From Gammaproteobacteria bacterium (GTDB lineage Bacteria; Pseudomonadota; Gammaproteobacteria; Steroidobacterales; Steroidobacteraceae), in the NCBI GenBank assembly GCA_025358295.1, contig JANYJY010000022.1, positions 62,001-126,000 of the forward strand: a DNA stretch of 64,000 nucleotides, in the 5' to 3' direction. Position 1 is the stretch's first letter; each line of letters begins with the position of its first letter. Positions 41,658 to 50,361 of this stretch are shown here, in pieces. The position numbers and the translations under genes were made by a program. The notes beneath the pieces were generated by a model. The model had not been told where the DNA came from and ran no database searches. It saw only the letters and a list, made by a program, of their open reading frames with translations.

Positions 41658-43331
41658 TCAATTGCCCGAAGTGCTGGTGCGTCGAATGAACCCCACCACA
41701 TTGTCGTGCAATAACTTGAGCGAGGATTCCTTGGCGTACACCATATGACCGGAATCGTAGAATTTGTACTCGATGTTGGACTGCAGATTCGGCGGAATCG
41801 GCAGGTGATGCATTTCGTACACACCCTGATAGTAGGGGGTGGCGAGATCGAAGTAGCCGGCATGCAATTGAACCTTCAGATTCGGGTTGATCTTCATTGC
41901 ATTCGCAAGATCGGGCATGACATTGGATCCCTGGCGCGATGAAAGCGGCTGCTGATTCTGCCCCGGCAGGCGGTGCTGGAAGTTCCAGGTCCTGAACAGC
42001 GGAATGCTCTGCTTGAAGTACTTGCCCTCGCCGTAATGCAGATCCTTGCGCGCGTATTCATTGAATGCGGAAACGTAGGCTGAACCGAGCGCAGAGGCCT
42101 GCGGGTCGTAATCGGCTCGCTGACTCAACGGATCGATGTCCGGACCCGAGAATCGCGTATCGAGTCTGCCCGTCGTCATGCCGTCGCCGCCGCGAAGGTT
42201 CTGTCTGAATTCGCCGCCATCGATGCGCAGGTCCGCCCTCAATATGTAGTCCACCGGCAGTCCGGTGTATTGATGCAGCTTGTCGGCGATTGCGGCGCGA
42301 TCGGCCGCGCCCAGCTCGGACCCGGCGGCGAGTGCCCGTGCGTAGTCTCCCATGGCGAAATGCTCGACTTCTGCCAGCAGGGTCTCGAGATCCTTGTATT
42401 CGCCGCTGAGCTTGTGGTGATACCAGGCCGTTGCGGCGTAGGTGGGCAATACCGTCTGGTATGGCACATCGATGCCGGGGTTTCCCGTCGGCCGATCGGG
42501 ACTCAGATCGAAATTGAGAATCTGCGACAGCAGGATCACACCGTTGAAATCGATCGAGCGATCCGCCTCCAGCTGGTTGATCAACACTGCAGATCGCGGC
42601 GTGCCGTAGCTCTCGCCGAACAGATATTTCGGCGAATTCCAGCGACCGTACTTGGACAGAAACTGCGAAATGAACTCCGCGAACGCGTAGGCGTCCTGAT
42701 CGACGCCATAAAAGGCCTTCTCCTTATCCTTGCCCGCTACGCGGCTGAAACCCGTGCCGGGTGCGTCGATGAACACGAGATCCGTCGCGTCGAGCAGGCT
42801 CGAGCTATTGTTGACCAGGGAATACGGCGCGGCCGGTGTGTGTGCATCGGTGGACGTGACGACACGGCGGGGCCCGAAAGCGCCCATATGCAGCCACAAA
42901 GTCGCGGAGCCGGGACCGCCGTTGTAGACGAAGGTCACGGCCCGATTGCCGCCGCCGTTCTTAAAGTAGGCGACGTAGAACATCGAGGTTTCCGCCGCCG
43001 GATTCTTGGACTCGCCGCCCTCGTCCCCCGAGGGTGATCCCGCCTTGTCGGCCTTGGGGTCGCGCGGCACATCGTCCCAATCTTTGGGATGCACGATGAA
43101 GGTGCCGGCGATCGCCTGATACGCCACGACCTGCCCGCCGATGGTGACCGTGCCCGTGCTCGAGATCGATTCGGGCTTGAAGGCCTCGAATTTTCCGCCC
43201 TCCGTCTTCTCGGAATCACCATCGGGCTTCTTGTCAGCGGCGCTCGGTGTGCCGGCGGCAAACGCCCCCGCTGCGGATAGGGACAAAACCAATCCCACCA
43301 CAATGCCGGCCGACGACCTGAATCGATTCAT
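41658..43331 (-). CDS. S10 family serine carboxypeptidase-like protein
   Basis: Exported peptidase of 557 residues from the ATG at 43331 (GGGAGAG ribosome site; a longer open frame upstream overlaps the aminotransferase). A signal peptide ends at AAGAFAAG. The alpha/beta-hydrolase core has the oxyanion motif YNGGPGSATLW, the nucleophile S241 in FGESYGTPRS, the Asp in HAGYFDLATPY and the His in YDSGHMVY. Linkers are Gly/Lys/Asp-rich. This matches the bacterial S10 (carboxypeptidase Y-like) group, expected in the periplasm or outside the cell. Substrate unknown. Confidence 0.92.
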   Translation of the reverse strand: MNRFRSSAGIVVGLVLSLSAAGAFAAGTPSAADKKPDGDSEKTEGGKFEAFKPESISSTGTVTIGGQVVAYQAIAGTFIVHPKDWDDVPRDPKADKAGSPSGDEGGESKNPAAETSMFYVAYFKNGGGNRAVTFVYNGGPGSATLWLHMGAFGPRRVVTSTDAHTPAAPYSLVNNSSSLLDATDLVFIDAPGTGFSRVAGKDKEKAFYGVDQDAYAFAEFISQFLSKYGRWNSPKYLFGESYGTPRSAVLINQLEADRSIDFNGVILLSQILNFDLSPDRPTGNPGIDVPYQTVLPTYAATAWYHHKLSGEYKDLETLLAEVEHFAMGDYARALAAGSELGAADRAAIADKLHQYTGLPVDYILRADLRIDGGEFRQNLRGGDGMTTGRLDTRFSGPDIDPLSQRADYDPQASALGSAYVSAFNEYARKDLHYGEGKYFKQSIPLFRTWNFQHRLPGQNQQPLSSRQGSNVMPDLANAMKINPNLKVQLHAGYFDLATPYYQGVYEMHHLPIPPNLQSNIEYKFYDSGHMVYAKESSLKLLHDNVVGFIRRTSTSGN

Positions 43332-43360
43332 GCTTGCTCTCCCATAAATCGCGTGTCTCG

Positions 43361-44539
43361 TTATATCTGGCGTTCGAACCACTGACGCAGCGCTGCAAAG
43401 CCGCGCGCGACGTGCGATCGGCCGAAGCCCACTCGCAGGCAATTTTTCGGCACGGGGCCCAGCTCCGAGCGATAGACGCTCGACGGTAGAAATAAAACGC
43501 CCGATTCCTCGACCAAGCGGCTGGTAAATTTCTCCACTCCCTCCGCTCCCTTGTAGCGGATGAAGCCGATACAGCCGCCGTCGGGCTCATGCCACTCGAA
43601 TAGATGCGGGTAGTCGGCAAAGAACGCACTCACGATGGCGAGATTGTCGCTCACCACCTGGCGGTTCTTCTGAAGGATCCGGTCCCGGGCTTTGAGCGCA
43701 ATCCTCGCCAGCACCTCGGAGGGCGCCGCATTGCATATGGATAGAAAATGCTTGTAGTGCTCGAACCTGACCAACATTGCCCTGTCCTTGCAAGCCAGCC
43801 AGCCGATCCTCAGCCCCGCGAGCCCATAGGCCTTCGACATCACATTGAGGGAAATGCCGCGCTCATAAACATCCACGACCTGGGGCAATCGGCGTGCCGG
43901 ATCACGTTCGATCAGGCGATACACTTCGTCGCTGAACAGCCAGATACCCCGGCTGCGGCAGAGCTCGACCACGGCATCGAAGGTTTCGCGAGCAAGGATC
44001 TTACCCGTGGGATTATTCGGAAAATTGATGGAAATCAACTTGGTATTGGGCCGCAGCGCCGCACGCAATAGATCGACATCCAGATCCCAATGGCTATCGA
44101 TATCGAGCGGCACGCCGGTTACAGCGCAAATGCCCAGCGGAATCGTCTCAGCTGCCTGGTAATTCGGCGTGATGACGATGACGTGATCATCGGGCTCGAG
44201 CAGTACCCGCATCGCCACATAGATGCCCTCCTCGGCGCCGGCGAAACACAGCAGGTGCCCCGGCAGCACGCTGTCATAGGTCTTCGCGATTTCATCTCGA
44301 AGCGCCGGAGCACCGAATGTCTCCGTGTAGCCGAGGCCTACGTTATCGAATGCGGCCCGATCCTCCGGGCTTGCCAATGCCAGCAACTGCGCGAGCGTCA
44401 TGTTTTCGCCGTCGGAACCCGCCAAATTGTACTTGGCGGCAAACTCCCACTTGGAGAAGAAAACCTCCAGTGCAAAATCCCTCATGTGTCTTGGGTGTAT
44501 GCCATTCACTTCGCCCTGACTCATGGATTGCCCGCCCAT
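43361..44539 (-). CDS. Class I/II PLP-dependent aminotransferase
   Basis: Fold-type I aminotransferase of 392 residues. Family marks are SINFPNNPTG (Asn and the NPTG turn), FSDEVYR (Asp to the pyridine nitrogen), NVMSKAYGLAGLRIGW (cofactor Lys and phosphate-binding Arg), and a C-terminal carboxylate-binding Arg in NCLRVGFGRS. The substrate cannot be told. It starts at the ATG at 44539 (a second ATG at 44524 is possible) and lies 29 bases upstream of the S10 peptidase, so the two may be co-transcribed. Confidence 0.88.
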   Translation of the reverse strand: MGGQSMSQGEVNGIHPRHMRDFALEVFFSKWEFAAKYNLAGSDGENMTLAQLLALASPEDRAAFDNVGLGYTETFGAPALRDEIAKTYDSVLPGHLLCFAGAEEGIYVAMRVLLEPDDHVIVITPNYQAAETIPLGICAVTGVPLDIDSHWDLDVDLLRAALRPNTKLISINFPNNPTGKILARETFDAVVELCRSRGIWLFSDEVYRLIERDPARRLPQVVDVYERGISLNVMSKAYGLAGLRIGWLACKDRAMLVRFEHYKHFLSICNAAPSEVLARIALKARDRILQKNRQVVSDNLAIVSAFFADYPHLFEWHEPDGGCIGFIRYKGAEGVEKFTSRLVEESGVLFLPSSVYRSELGPVPKNCLRVGFGRSHVARGFAALRQWFERQI

Positions 44540-44686
44540 TTATTTTGACCGCGTTGCTTTAAGGTCAAGTATGCCACCGGCTTGAACCCTCAAGACTGCC
44601 AGAAGCAGAGCAGGAAGGTGTTGCCGCTACGCGCTTACACCTCGACGGTCTGCCCTAGTCACATGTTCCAAAGGCATGACCATCCC

Positions 44687-44733
44687 TTGACATGACACCA
44701 GAATAGAACCATTATAGAACCATAATGGTTTCT
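44687..44733 (+). promoter_or_regulatory. Promoter and palindromic operator of the toxin-antitoxin pair
   Basis: A consensus -35 box TTGACA (44687-44692) stands 17 bases before CATTAT (44710-44715), a fair -10 box. The -10 lies inside an inverted repeat: AACCATTAT (44707-44715) and ATAATGGTT (44722-44730) with a 6-base spacer. This is the expected layout for autorepression by a ribbon-helix-helix antitoxin. GGAG at 44741-44744 serves the antitoxin ATG at 44751. Confidence 0.75.
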
Positions 44734-44750
44734 AGACGACGGAGCAGAGT

Positions 44751-44996
44751 ATGGCCACAACGTTGACGCTCAAAAACATTCCGGACGAGATCTATAACCG
44801 GCTGAGACTCTCGGCCGCGACCAATCGCCGCAGCCTGAACAGCGAAGCTATTGTGTGTTTGGAGACGGTACTGCTACCGATCAAGCTCGGGGCCAACGAG
44901 CGCTTGACCCGCGCGCGTAAATTGCGGGCGGAACTAGCCCCGCTTAAGTTTCGTGCACGCGACATTGATACCCTGAAGCGACAGGGTCGCCCATGA
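44751..44996 (+). CDS. FitA/VapB-type ribbon-helix-helix antitoxin
   Basis: An 81-residue protein. The N-terminus (TLTLKNIPDEIYNRLRLSAATNRRSLNSEAI) is a ribbon-helix-helix DNA-binding domain of the Arc/FitA kind. The C-terminal tail is basic and should wrap the toxin. It overlaps the toxin gene by 4 bases (ATGA), so antitoxin is translated first. A promoter with a palindromic operator lies directly upstream. The surrounding sequence is more AT-rich than the rest of the window, which fits acquisition by transfer. Confidence 0.9.
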   Translation: MATTLTLKNIPDEIYNRLRLSAATNRRSLNSEAIVCLETVLLPIKLGANERLTRARKLRAELAPLKFRARDIDTLKRQGRP

Positions 44997-45382
44997 TTGT
45001 GGTGGACACCAGCGTAGTGGCATACCTATACCTTCCTGGCGAACACACAGCAGATGCCGAAGCGCTACTCGAGCGCGACCCGGAATGGGTAGCGCCGGTC
45101 CTCTGGAGAAGTGAGTTTCGCAATATTCTCGCGGGCTACATGAGGCGACGGGCAATCACGTTTGAACAAGCCCACAGACTGCAGAGGGAAGCAGAGAGCT
45201 TGCTCTCCGGTTCGGAGTTCGAAGTTGACTCGCTTACCGTTCTTGAACTCCTACGCGACAGCGATTGCTCGGCTTACGACTGCGAATTCGTAGCACTGGC
45301 GCAGAAGCTCGATACCAAGTTGATAACACTGGATGGCAAACTGTTACGTGCATTCCCAACGCACTCGAATAAACTTGTTTGA
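44993..45382 (+). CDS. VapC-type PIN-domain toxin
   Basis: A 129-residue PIN-domain ribonuclease. The four acidic metal ligands are present: D5 (VVDTSV), E41 (RSEFRN), D96 (AYDCEFVALA) and D114 (TLDGKLL). Such toxins cut tRNA or rRNA and are neutralised by the antitoxin encoded just before, with which it overlaps by 4 bases. It appears intact, so the pair is probably active. Target RNA unknown. Confidence 0.92.
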   Translation: MIVVDTSVVAYLYLPGEHTADAEALLERDPEWVAPVLWRSEFRNILAGYMRRRAITFEQAHRLQREAESLLSGSEFEVDSLTVLELLRDSDCSAYDCEFVALAQKLDTKLITLDGKLLRAFPTHSNKLV

Positions 45383-45580
45383 CGTCGGTATTTCCTTATA
45401 ACTTGCCAAACTGACCTCTAATTAATGCTTTCGCACACAAAGGTTTAATAACAAATCTTCTATTAAAGTTTCTTGTGTTGTTTTGAAATCATAACCATAT
45501 GATTGTGTTGGATATGCGCTACGAACGGCCATTCGATGACAATTTCGCCCAGCGACAAAGAGTGTCCGAACCTTTCCCGG
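45383..45580. other. AT-rich spacer after the toxin gene
   Basis: About 200 bases with unusually low GC for this window, especially 45395-45500 (runs such as CTAATTAATGC and AATAACAAATC). I see no convincing gene, RNA or terminator. It may be flanking DNA brought in with the toxin-antitoxin pair. Confidence 0.5.
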
Positions 45581-46021
45581 CTACGGTACGCCCCCAATCA
45601 ACCGCACCTCGCATTGCGCATACGGAATGCCGATGCTGCGCCGACGCAGTTCCTCGATCAACGACAGATTCAGTTCACCTGCGACAGGTCCGTAATCGGC
45701 CACTGCAACCCAGGGCTTGATCACTATTTGCACCGCTGAGTCTGCCAGGGTCACTACTTGAATCACCGGTGTCGGCTCCGCCAGGACACGCGGATTCGCC
45801 TTCACAAGATCGCGAATCGTGGAAAGCGCTAGCTGTAAATTAGACTCATATGCCACACCGACACGGATTTCCGACTGACGGATTCTGCCGTAGTTGTGCA
45901 GAATTTCGCCCACCACCTTGCAATTGGGCACGATGACCCGCGAGCGATCGGGATGGATGAGCGCCGTTATCGACGAATTGCGCCCTTTCAGGCTCCCGAT
46001 GTACCCTCCTGGGGGGATCAA
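45581..46021 (-). pseudogene. MscS-type mechanosensitive channel, C-terminal fragment
   Basis: Encodes only the cytoplasmic beta and alpha-beta domains of an MscS-family channel: GGYIGSLKGRNSSITAL, DRSRVIVPNCKVVGEILHNYG, SEIRVGVAYESNL and VIKPWVAVADYG. The reading frame opens at 46021 exactly where the pore-lining TM3 helix should precede, and no membrane segments are found in the 170 bases upstream. All three TM helices are therefore missing and the fragment cannot form a channel. It looks like the residue of a deletion or recombination at about 46010-46025. Confidence 0.8.
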
Positions 46022-46193
46022 TCACTTGGATCAGTTCGGGCTGCAGCAGGTTTACCTGCGGATGAAGGGACTCGAATACACGCCGCTAGATTTCACAGCG
46101 CAGAATATGGCGTCTACCGGGCGCGGGTGCCCGCTGTTTCCGACCGGCACCAAAAGGAAGTTGGCCGGCTTTAAGTGCTGAACAGCGGCGTCG
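46022..46193. other. Unassigned sequence between the channel fragment and potI
   Basis: On the plus strand one frame stays open to a TGA at 46179-46181 and could encode the end of an unrelated protein (HLDQFGLQQVYLRMKGLEYTPL...). I do not recognise it and no start is visible. It may be the tail of a gene lost in the same event that truncated the channel gene. Confidence 0.35.
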
Positions 46194-47021
46194 CTAGTCG
46201 GCTGCTTTGTCCAGCTTGGCCCGCCGCGCCATCCACAGGCTCACGCCGACGATCATCAGCGTGACCACGGTGATGGTGATGGTCGCGAGCACGTTGATTT
46301 CCGGGCTGACGCCGAGCCGCACCTTGGAGAACACCACCATGGGCAGAGTGCTGCTGCCCGGTCCCGAGGTGAAGCTTGAGATCACAAGGTCGTCCCACGA
46401 CAGGGTGAAGGCCAGCAGCCACCCGGACAAAATGGCGGGAAAAATAATCGGCATCGTAATGACGAAAAATACCTTCAGCGGGCGGGCGCCTAAATCCATG
46501 GCCGCTTCTTCCAATGCCGTGTCAAAAGTCGCCAGGCGTGAATTGACGATCACCGTGACATAGGCCATCGAGAACGTCATGTGACCGATGGTCATGGTGG
46601 TGATGCCGCGTCCCGCCGGCCAGCCGATCAGCTGCTCCAACGCAACGAACAACAATAGCAGAGACAATCCGGTGATGACCTCGGGCATGACCAACGGCGC
46701 CGTGGTCATCGCATTGAGAGTAAAGCGTCCCCGGAATTGGCTGAAGCGCGCCAATCCGAATCCGGCCAGGGTGCCGAGAATGACCGATCCCGATGCATTG
46801 ATGACGGCGACTTTGAGCGAGATCCAGGCGGCATCGAGTATCTCGTCATTGCCGAGCAGCGCGTAGTACCACTTGAGCGTGGGTGAATGGGCGCTGTCCC
46901 ACACCGTCACCAGCTTCGATGCGTTGAATGAAAACACCACCATCGACAAAATGGGGATGTAAAGAAATGCGAAACCGAAAGCCAGGCAGGTGATGATGAA
47001 GTACGAGCTTTTATAGTTCAT
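46194..47021 (-). CDS. potI: Putrescine/spermidine ABC transporter permease, PotI/PotC type
   Basis: Second permease subunit of a polyamine importer, 275 residues with about six membrane helices. The permease EAA loop, which contacts the ATPase, reads EEAAMDLGARPLKVFFVITMP. The N-terminus FIITCLAFGFAFLYIPILSMVVFSFNASK is typical of PotC/PotI. The ATG at 47021 overlaps the potH stop by 4 bases. It is the last gene of the potFGHI operon. Confidence 0.93.
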   Translation of the reverse strand: MNYKSSYFIITCLAFGFAFLYIPILSMVVFSFNASKLVTVWDSAHSPTLKWYYALLGNDEILDAAWISLKVAVINASGSVILGTLAGFGLARFSQFRGRFTLNAMTTAPLVMPEVITGLSLLLLFVALEQLIGWPAGRGITTMTIGHMTFSMAYVTVIVNSRLATFDTALEEAAMDLGARPLKVFFVITMPIIFPAILSGWLLAFTLSWDDLVISSFTSGPGSSTLPMVVFSKVRLGVSPEINVLATITITVVTLMIVGVSLWMARRAKLDKAAD

Positions 47022-47932
47022 CGCGCGCCCGCCGATTCACGCGCCTGCACGCTTTGGTACCACATCATGAAGGGCACCAAAAGGATCAGGAGTAATATCG
47101 CGACCGCGCTCGCCACCGGCCAAGCGCGGTTGGAAAAGAACTCGTCCCAGAGCACACGCCCGATCATGAGGGCATTAGGGCCGCCGAGCAGCGCCGGGAT
47201 GACGAACTCTCCCACCGCCGGAATGAACACCAGCATGGAGCCCGCCAGAATCCCATTGCGCGAGAGTGGCAGCGTTATCTTGTAAAACGCCTGCCATGGG
47301 CGGCAGCCGAGGTCTTCGGCGGCTTCGAGCAGCTGCCAATCCATTTTCTCCAAATTCGCGTACATCGGCAGGATGAAGAATGGCAGGTAGGAGTAAACGA
47401 TGCCCACGTACATGGCGAACGGTGTGTACAGCAGGGTCAGGGGTTCGTTGATGACGCCCATCCAGATCAGCACATTGTTGATGACGCCGTTGGCCTTCAG
47501 CAGACCGATCCACGCATAGACGCGCAATAACAATGAGGTCCAGAACGGCAGAATCACCAACAACAACAGGAGATTGCGGGTGGCCGGCTTGGAGCGGGCG
47601 ATGCCGTAGGCCATGGGGTAGCCCACCAGCGCACACAGCACCGTGGAAATGAACGCGACCTTGATCGAGTTTAAGAACGCGTTGATGTACAGCCTATCCG
47701 TGAACAGAAAGGCGTAATTGTTGAAATCGACCTTGATGGCCAGGGAATTCTTGCCGACCCACTCCAACAGCGGCTTGTAAGGTGGTATCGCCAGATCGAT
47801 GTCCGAGAAGGAAATTTTTAGGACGATGACGAAGGGGACGACGAAGAACAACAGCAGCCACAGATACGGAAGCGCCACGACGAGGCCGCGGCCGCTGATG
47901 CCGAAGCGCCGGAGATAAGCGGCTGTCTTCAC
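47018..47932 (-). CDS. potH: Putrescine ABC transporter permease, PotH type
   Basis: First permease subunit, 304 residues and about six membrane helices. The EAA loop is LEAAEDLGCRPWQAFYKITLPLS. The N-terminal helix (VVALPYLWLLLFFVVPFVIVLKISFSD) and the long periplasmic loop before the second helix are usual for PotH. The start is GTG at 47932, four bases after the potG stop, with no clear separate ribosome site, so translation is probably coupled to potG. Confidence 0.93.
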   Translation of the reverse strand: MKTAAYLRRFGISGRGLVVALPYLWLLLFFVVPFVIVLKISFSDIDLAIPPYKPLLEWVGKNSLAIKVDFNNYAFLFTDRLYINAFLNSIKVAFISTVLCALVGYPMAYGIARSKPATRNLLLLLVILPFWTSLLLRVYAWIGLLKANGVINNVLIWMGVINEPLTLLYTPFAMYVGIVYSYLPFFILPMYANLEKMDWQLLEAAEDLGCRPWQAFYKITLPLSRNGILAGSMLVFIPAVGEFVIPALLGGPNALMIGRVLWDEFFSNRAWPVASAVAILLLILLVPFMMWYQSVQARESAGAR

Positions 47933-47936
47933 GGAG

Positions 47937-49076
47937 CTAACGGGTCACCACCACCGGACTGGTCGCGTCCCAGGAGAGGTACACCTGCTGATCCCAGGTA
48001 ATGGCTTCCGCGTGACGCGATGTGTTGGGCTGAGTCACGCGCACTACCTTGCCCGTGGGCAACTTCACCAGATAAATCGACAGGTCGCCAAGATAGGCAA
48101 TGTCCTGTACGGCACCTCGAACCACATTGTCCGTGCCGGCCGGCTGCGCCGTGGACATGAAGATCTTCTCCGGCCGCACCGCTGCCCACACGATGGCTTC
48201 CGGCGGCGCGCTGATGCCGTGGCTCACGTAAATAGTCCCGCCCATGTCATCGGAGGCAATGCGCACATGCTCGGGTTCATCCTCGATCAGCTTGCCCTCG
48301 AACATATTCACTGAGCCGACGAAATCCGCCACGAATTTCGAACTCGGAAATTCATAGATTTCCGACGGCGTGCCGGCCTGCACGATTTCCCCATGGTTCA
48401 TGACGCCGATGCGGCTCGCCAGAGTCATGGCCTCTTCCTGGTCGTGAGTCACCACCACGAACGTGACGCCGAGCTTGTCCTGCAGGCTGATCAGCTCGAA
48501 TTGCGTGTGCTCGCGCAATTTTTTGTCCAACGCACCCAAGGGCTCGTCGAGGAGCAGGAGCTTGGGGCGTTTGACTAGGGAGCGCGCCAGCGCCACACGC
48601 TGGCGCTGACCGCCCGATAACTGATGTGGTTTGCGCTTGGCGAAATCGCCCAACTTCACCAGATCGAGCATGGTGGCGACCCGCTCCTTGATCTCGGCCT
48701 TGGGAATCCGGTCCTGTTTCAGACCGAAAGCAACATTTTCCTCGACATTCATATGCGGGAACAACGCATAGGACTGGAACATCATATTTACCGGACGCTC
48801 ATAGGGCGGAACGCCCGTCATGTCTTCACCGTCGATGAATATCTTTCCGGAGGTGGGCGTCTCGAACCCGCCCAGCATGCGCAGCAGCGTGGTCTTGCCG
48901 CAGCCCGACGCACCCAACAAGCAGAAAATTTCACCCTTGTAGATCTTTAGGCTGACATCGTCGACCGCTTTGAAGTCCCCGAATGCTTTGGTGACCCGGT
49001 CCACCTGAACATAGGGGCGGGCCGACGGATCCTTCCAAGGGGCCGATTTGACGGCCGCGCCACCAGATGTCGTCAT
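47937..49076 (-). CDS. potG: Putrescine ABC transporter ATP-binding protein
   Basis: ATPase of the importer, 379 residues. Walker A is LLGASGCGKTTLLRML, the signature is QLSGGQRQRVALARSL, Walker B is LLLLDEPLGALD, and the switch His is in VVVTHDQEEAM. The C-terminal TOBE domain (about 290-370) is a regulatory beta domain found in PotA/PotG. It lies three bases after potF and four before potH. Confidence 0.95.
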   Translation of the reverse strand: MTTSGGAAVKSAPWKDPSARPYVQVDRVTKAFGDFKAVDDVSLKIYKGEIFCLLGASGCGKTTLLRMLGGFETPTSGKIFIDGEDMTGVPPYERPVNMMFQSYALFPHMNVEENVAFGLKQDRIPKAEIKERVATMLDLVKLGDFAKRKPHQLSGGQRQRVALARSLVKRPKLLLLDEPLGALDKKLREHTQFELISLQDKLGVTFVVVTHDQEEAMTLASRIGVMNHGEIVQAGTPSEIYEFPSSKFVADFVGSVNMFEGKLIEDEPEHVRIASDDMGGTIYVSHGISAPPEAIVWAAVRPEKIFMSTAQPAGTDNVVRGAVQDIAYLGDLSIYLVKLPTGKVVRVTQPNTSRHAEAITWDQQVYLSWDATSPVVVTR

Positions 49077-49079
49077 CGC

Positions 49080-50219
49080 TTATTGGCCCGTCTTGAATTT
49101 TTGCCAGACGCGGGTAATCGCGCGGGTCTGATCGGCGGAGTCCGCCAGCTGCACCGCCAGCTTCTGCCGCTGTTCGAGAGGCGGGTAAATCCCAGGATCG
49201 TTCTTGACCGAGTCCATCACCAGGGGCTGCGAGGCCGTGTTGCCGTTGGCATAGCGCTTGAAATTAGAAACGTCGGCGATAACTTGGGGAGTCATGATGT
49301 AGTTCAGAAAAGCGTATGCGCTTACCTTGTTCGGCGCGTCCTTGGGGATGGCCAGCATGTCGAACCATAGTATTGAGCCTTCCTTGGGCACGGAGTACTT
49401 GATTTCGATGCCCTTGTTGGCCTCGCGGGCGCGGTCGCGCGCCTGCATGACGTCGCCGTTGTAGCCGACCGCGATGCAAAGATCGCCGTTCGCCAGCGCC
49501 TCGATGTATTCGGAGGAATTGATATTGCGTATGTAGGGCCGGATCTTGCTGAGCACGGCTTCGGCCTGCACCAGATCATCCGGTTTTTGCGAATTAGGAT
49601 CCTTGCCCAGATAGCTATATACGGCGCGCATCATTTCGGCGGGCGAATCGAGCACGCTGATCCCGCACTTGGCCACCTTGGATGCAATGGCAGGGTCGAA
49701 AACCAGGCGCCAGCTGTCGAGTGGAGCATCGGGCAGCAGCTCCTTGATCATTTTCCCGTTGTAGCCGATGCCGTTGGTGCCCCAGGTGTAAATGATTCCA
49801 TGGGCATTGTCCGGATCGTGTAAGGCGACCTTGGACATGAGCTGGGGGTCCATGTTTTTTAGGTTCGACAGCTTCGATTTGTCGATCGGAAGATAAACGC
49901 CTGCCTTGATCTGTCTCTCGAAGTACGAGGCCGTGGGCACCACGACGTCGTAGCCGCTGCTTCCCGCCAGCAGTTTGGTCTCCAGGGTTTCATTCGTGTC
50001 GAAATAGGCGACGTGCACCTTGATGCCCGTTTGCTTTTCGAAATCTGACAGGGTGTTCGCCGCCAGGTAATCGGACCAGATGTATAGGTTCAAAACCTTA
50101 CCCGAGTCGGTGTCGGCGGATCCAGGGGCGGGCTCCGATGCACTCTTGTGGTTCCCGCAAGCACTCAAAGTGAAAACGCAGCCCAGGACCAGAATCGCCA
50201 TCCGACGAACGCTTCCCAT
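49080..50219 (-). CDS. potF: Putrescine-binding lipoprotein of the PotF type
   Basis: Solute-binding protein that delivers polyamine to PotGHI. The ATG at 50219 has a GGGGAAG ribosome site and begins a signal peptide with lipobox LSAC, so the protein is probably lipid-anchored in the periplasm rather than free as in E. coli. Family marks are LNLYIWSDYLA, FEKQTGIKVHVAYFDTNE and the ligand-pocket segment TWGTNGIGYN. About 379 residues. The 142 bases upstream, up to the puuA stop, may hold a promoter of its own. Confidence 0.93.
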   Translation of the reverse strand: MGSVRRMAILVLGCVFTLSACGNHKSASEPAPGSADTDSGKVLNLYIWSDYLAANTLSDFEKQTGIKVHVAYFDTNETLETKLLAGSSGYDVVVPTASYFERQIKAGVYLPIDKSKLSNLKNMDPQLMSKVALHDPDNAHGIIYTWGTNGIGYNGKMIKELLPDAPLDSWRLVFDPAIASKVAKCGISVLDSPAEMMRAVYSYLGKDPNSQKPDDLVQAEAVLSKIRPYIRNINSSEYIEALANGDLCIAVGYNGDVMQARDRAREANKGIEIKYSVPKEGSILWFDMLAIPKDAPNKVSAYAFLNYIMTPQVIADVSNFKRYANGNTASQPLVMDSVKNDPGIYPPLEQRQKLAVQLADSADQTRAITRVWQKFKTGQ

Positions 50220-50361
50220 CAAATGCTTCCCCTTTTGTTGCGCGAACGGACGCAAGAGCGGCGCGTCCGGGACCGTCTCGCTAGTTATATCGTAGCGCGC
50301 CGCTCGGGGACAGAGCCAGGCGGATAAAACTCGGGCAAACAGAAGCGCCGACGGCGGGTCG

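Noticed and set aside
44540-46193. Possible prophage or integrative element.
   Set aside because: No integrase, transposase, tRNA gene or direct-repeat attachment site was seen. Only a toxin-antitoxin pair and a gene remnant are present.
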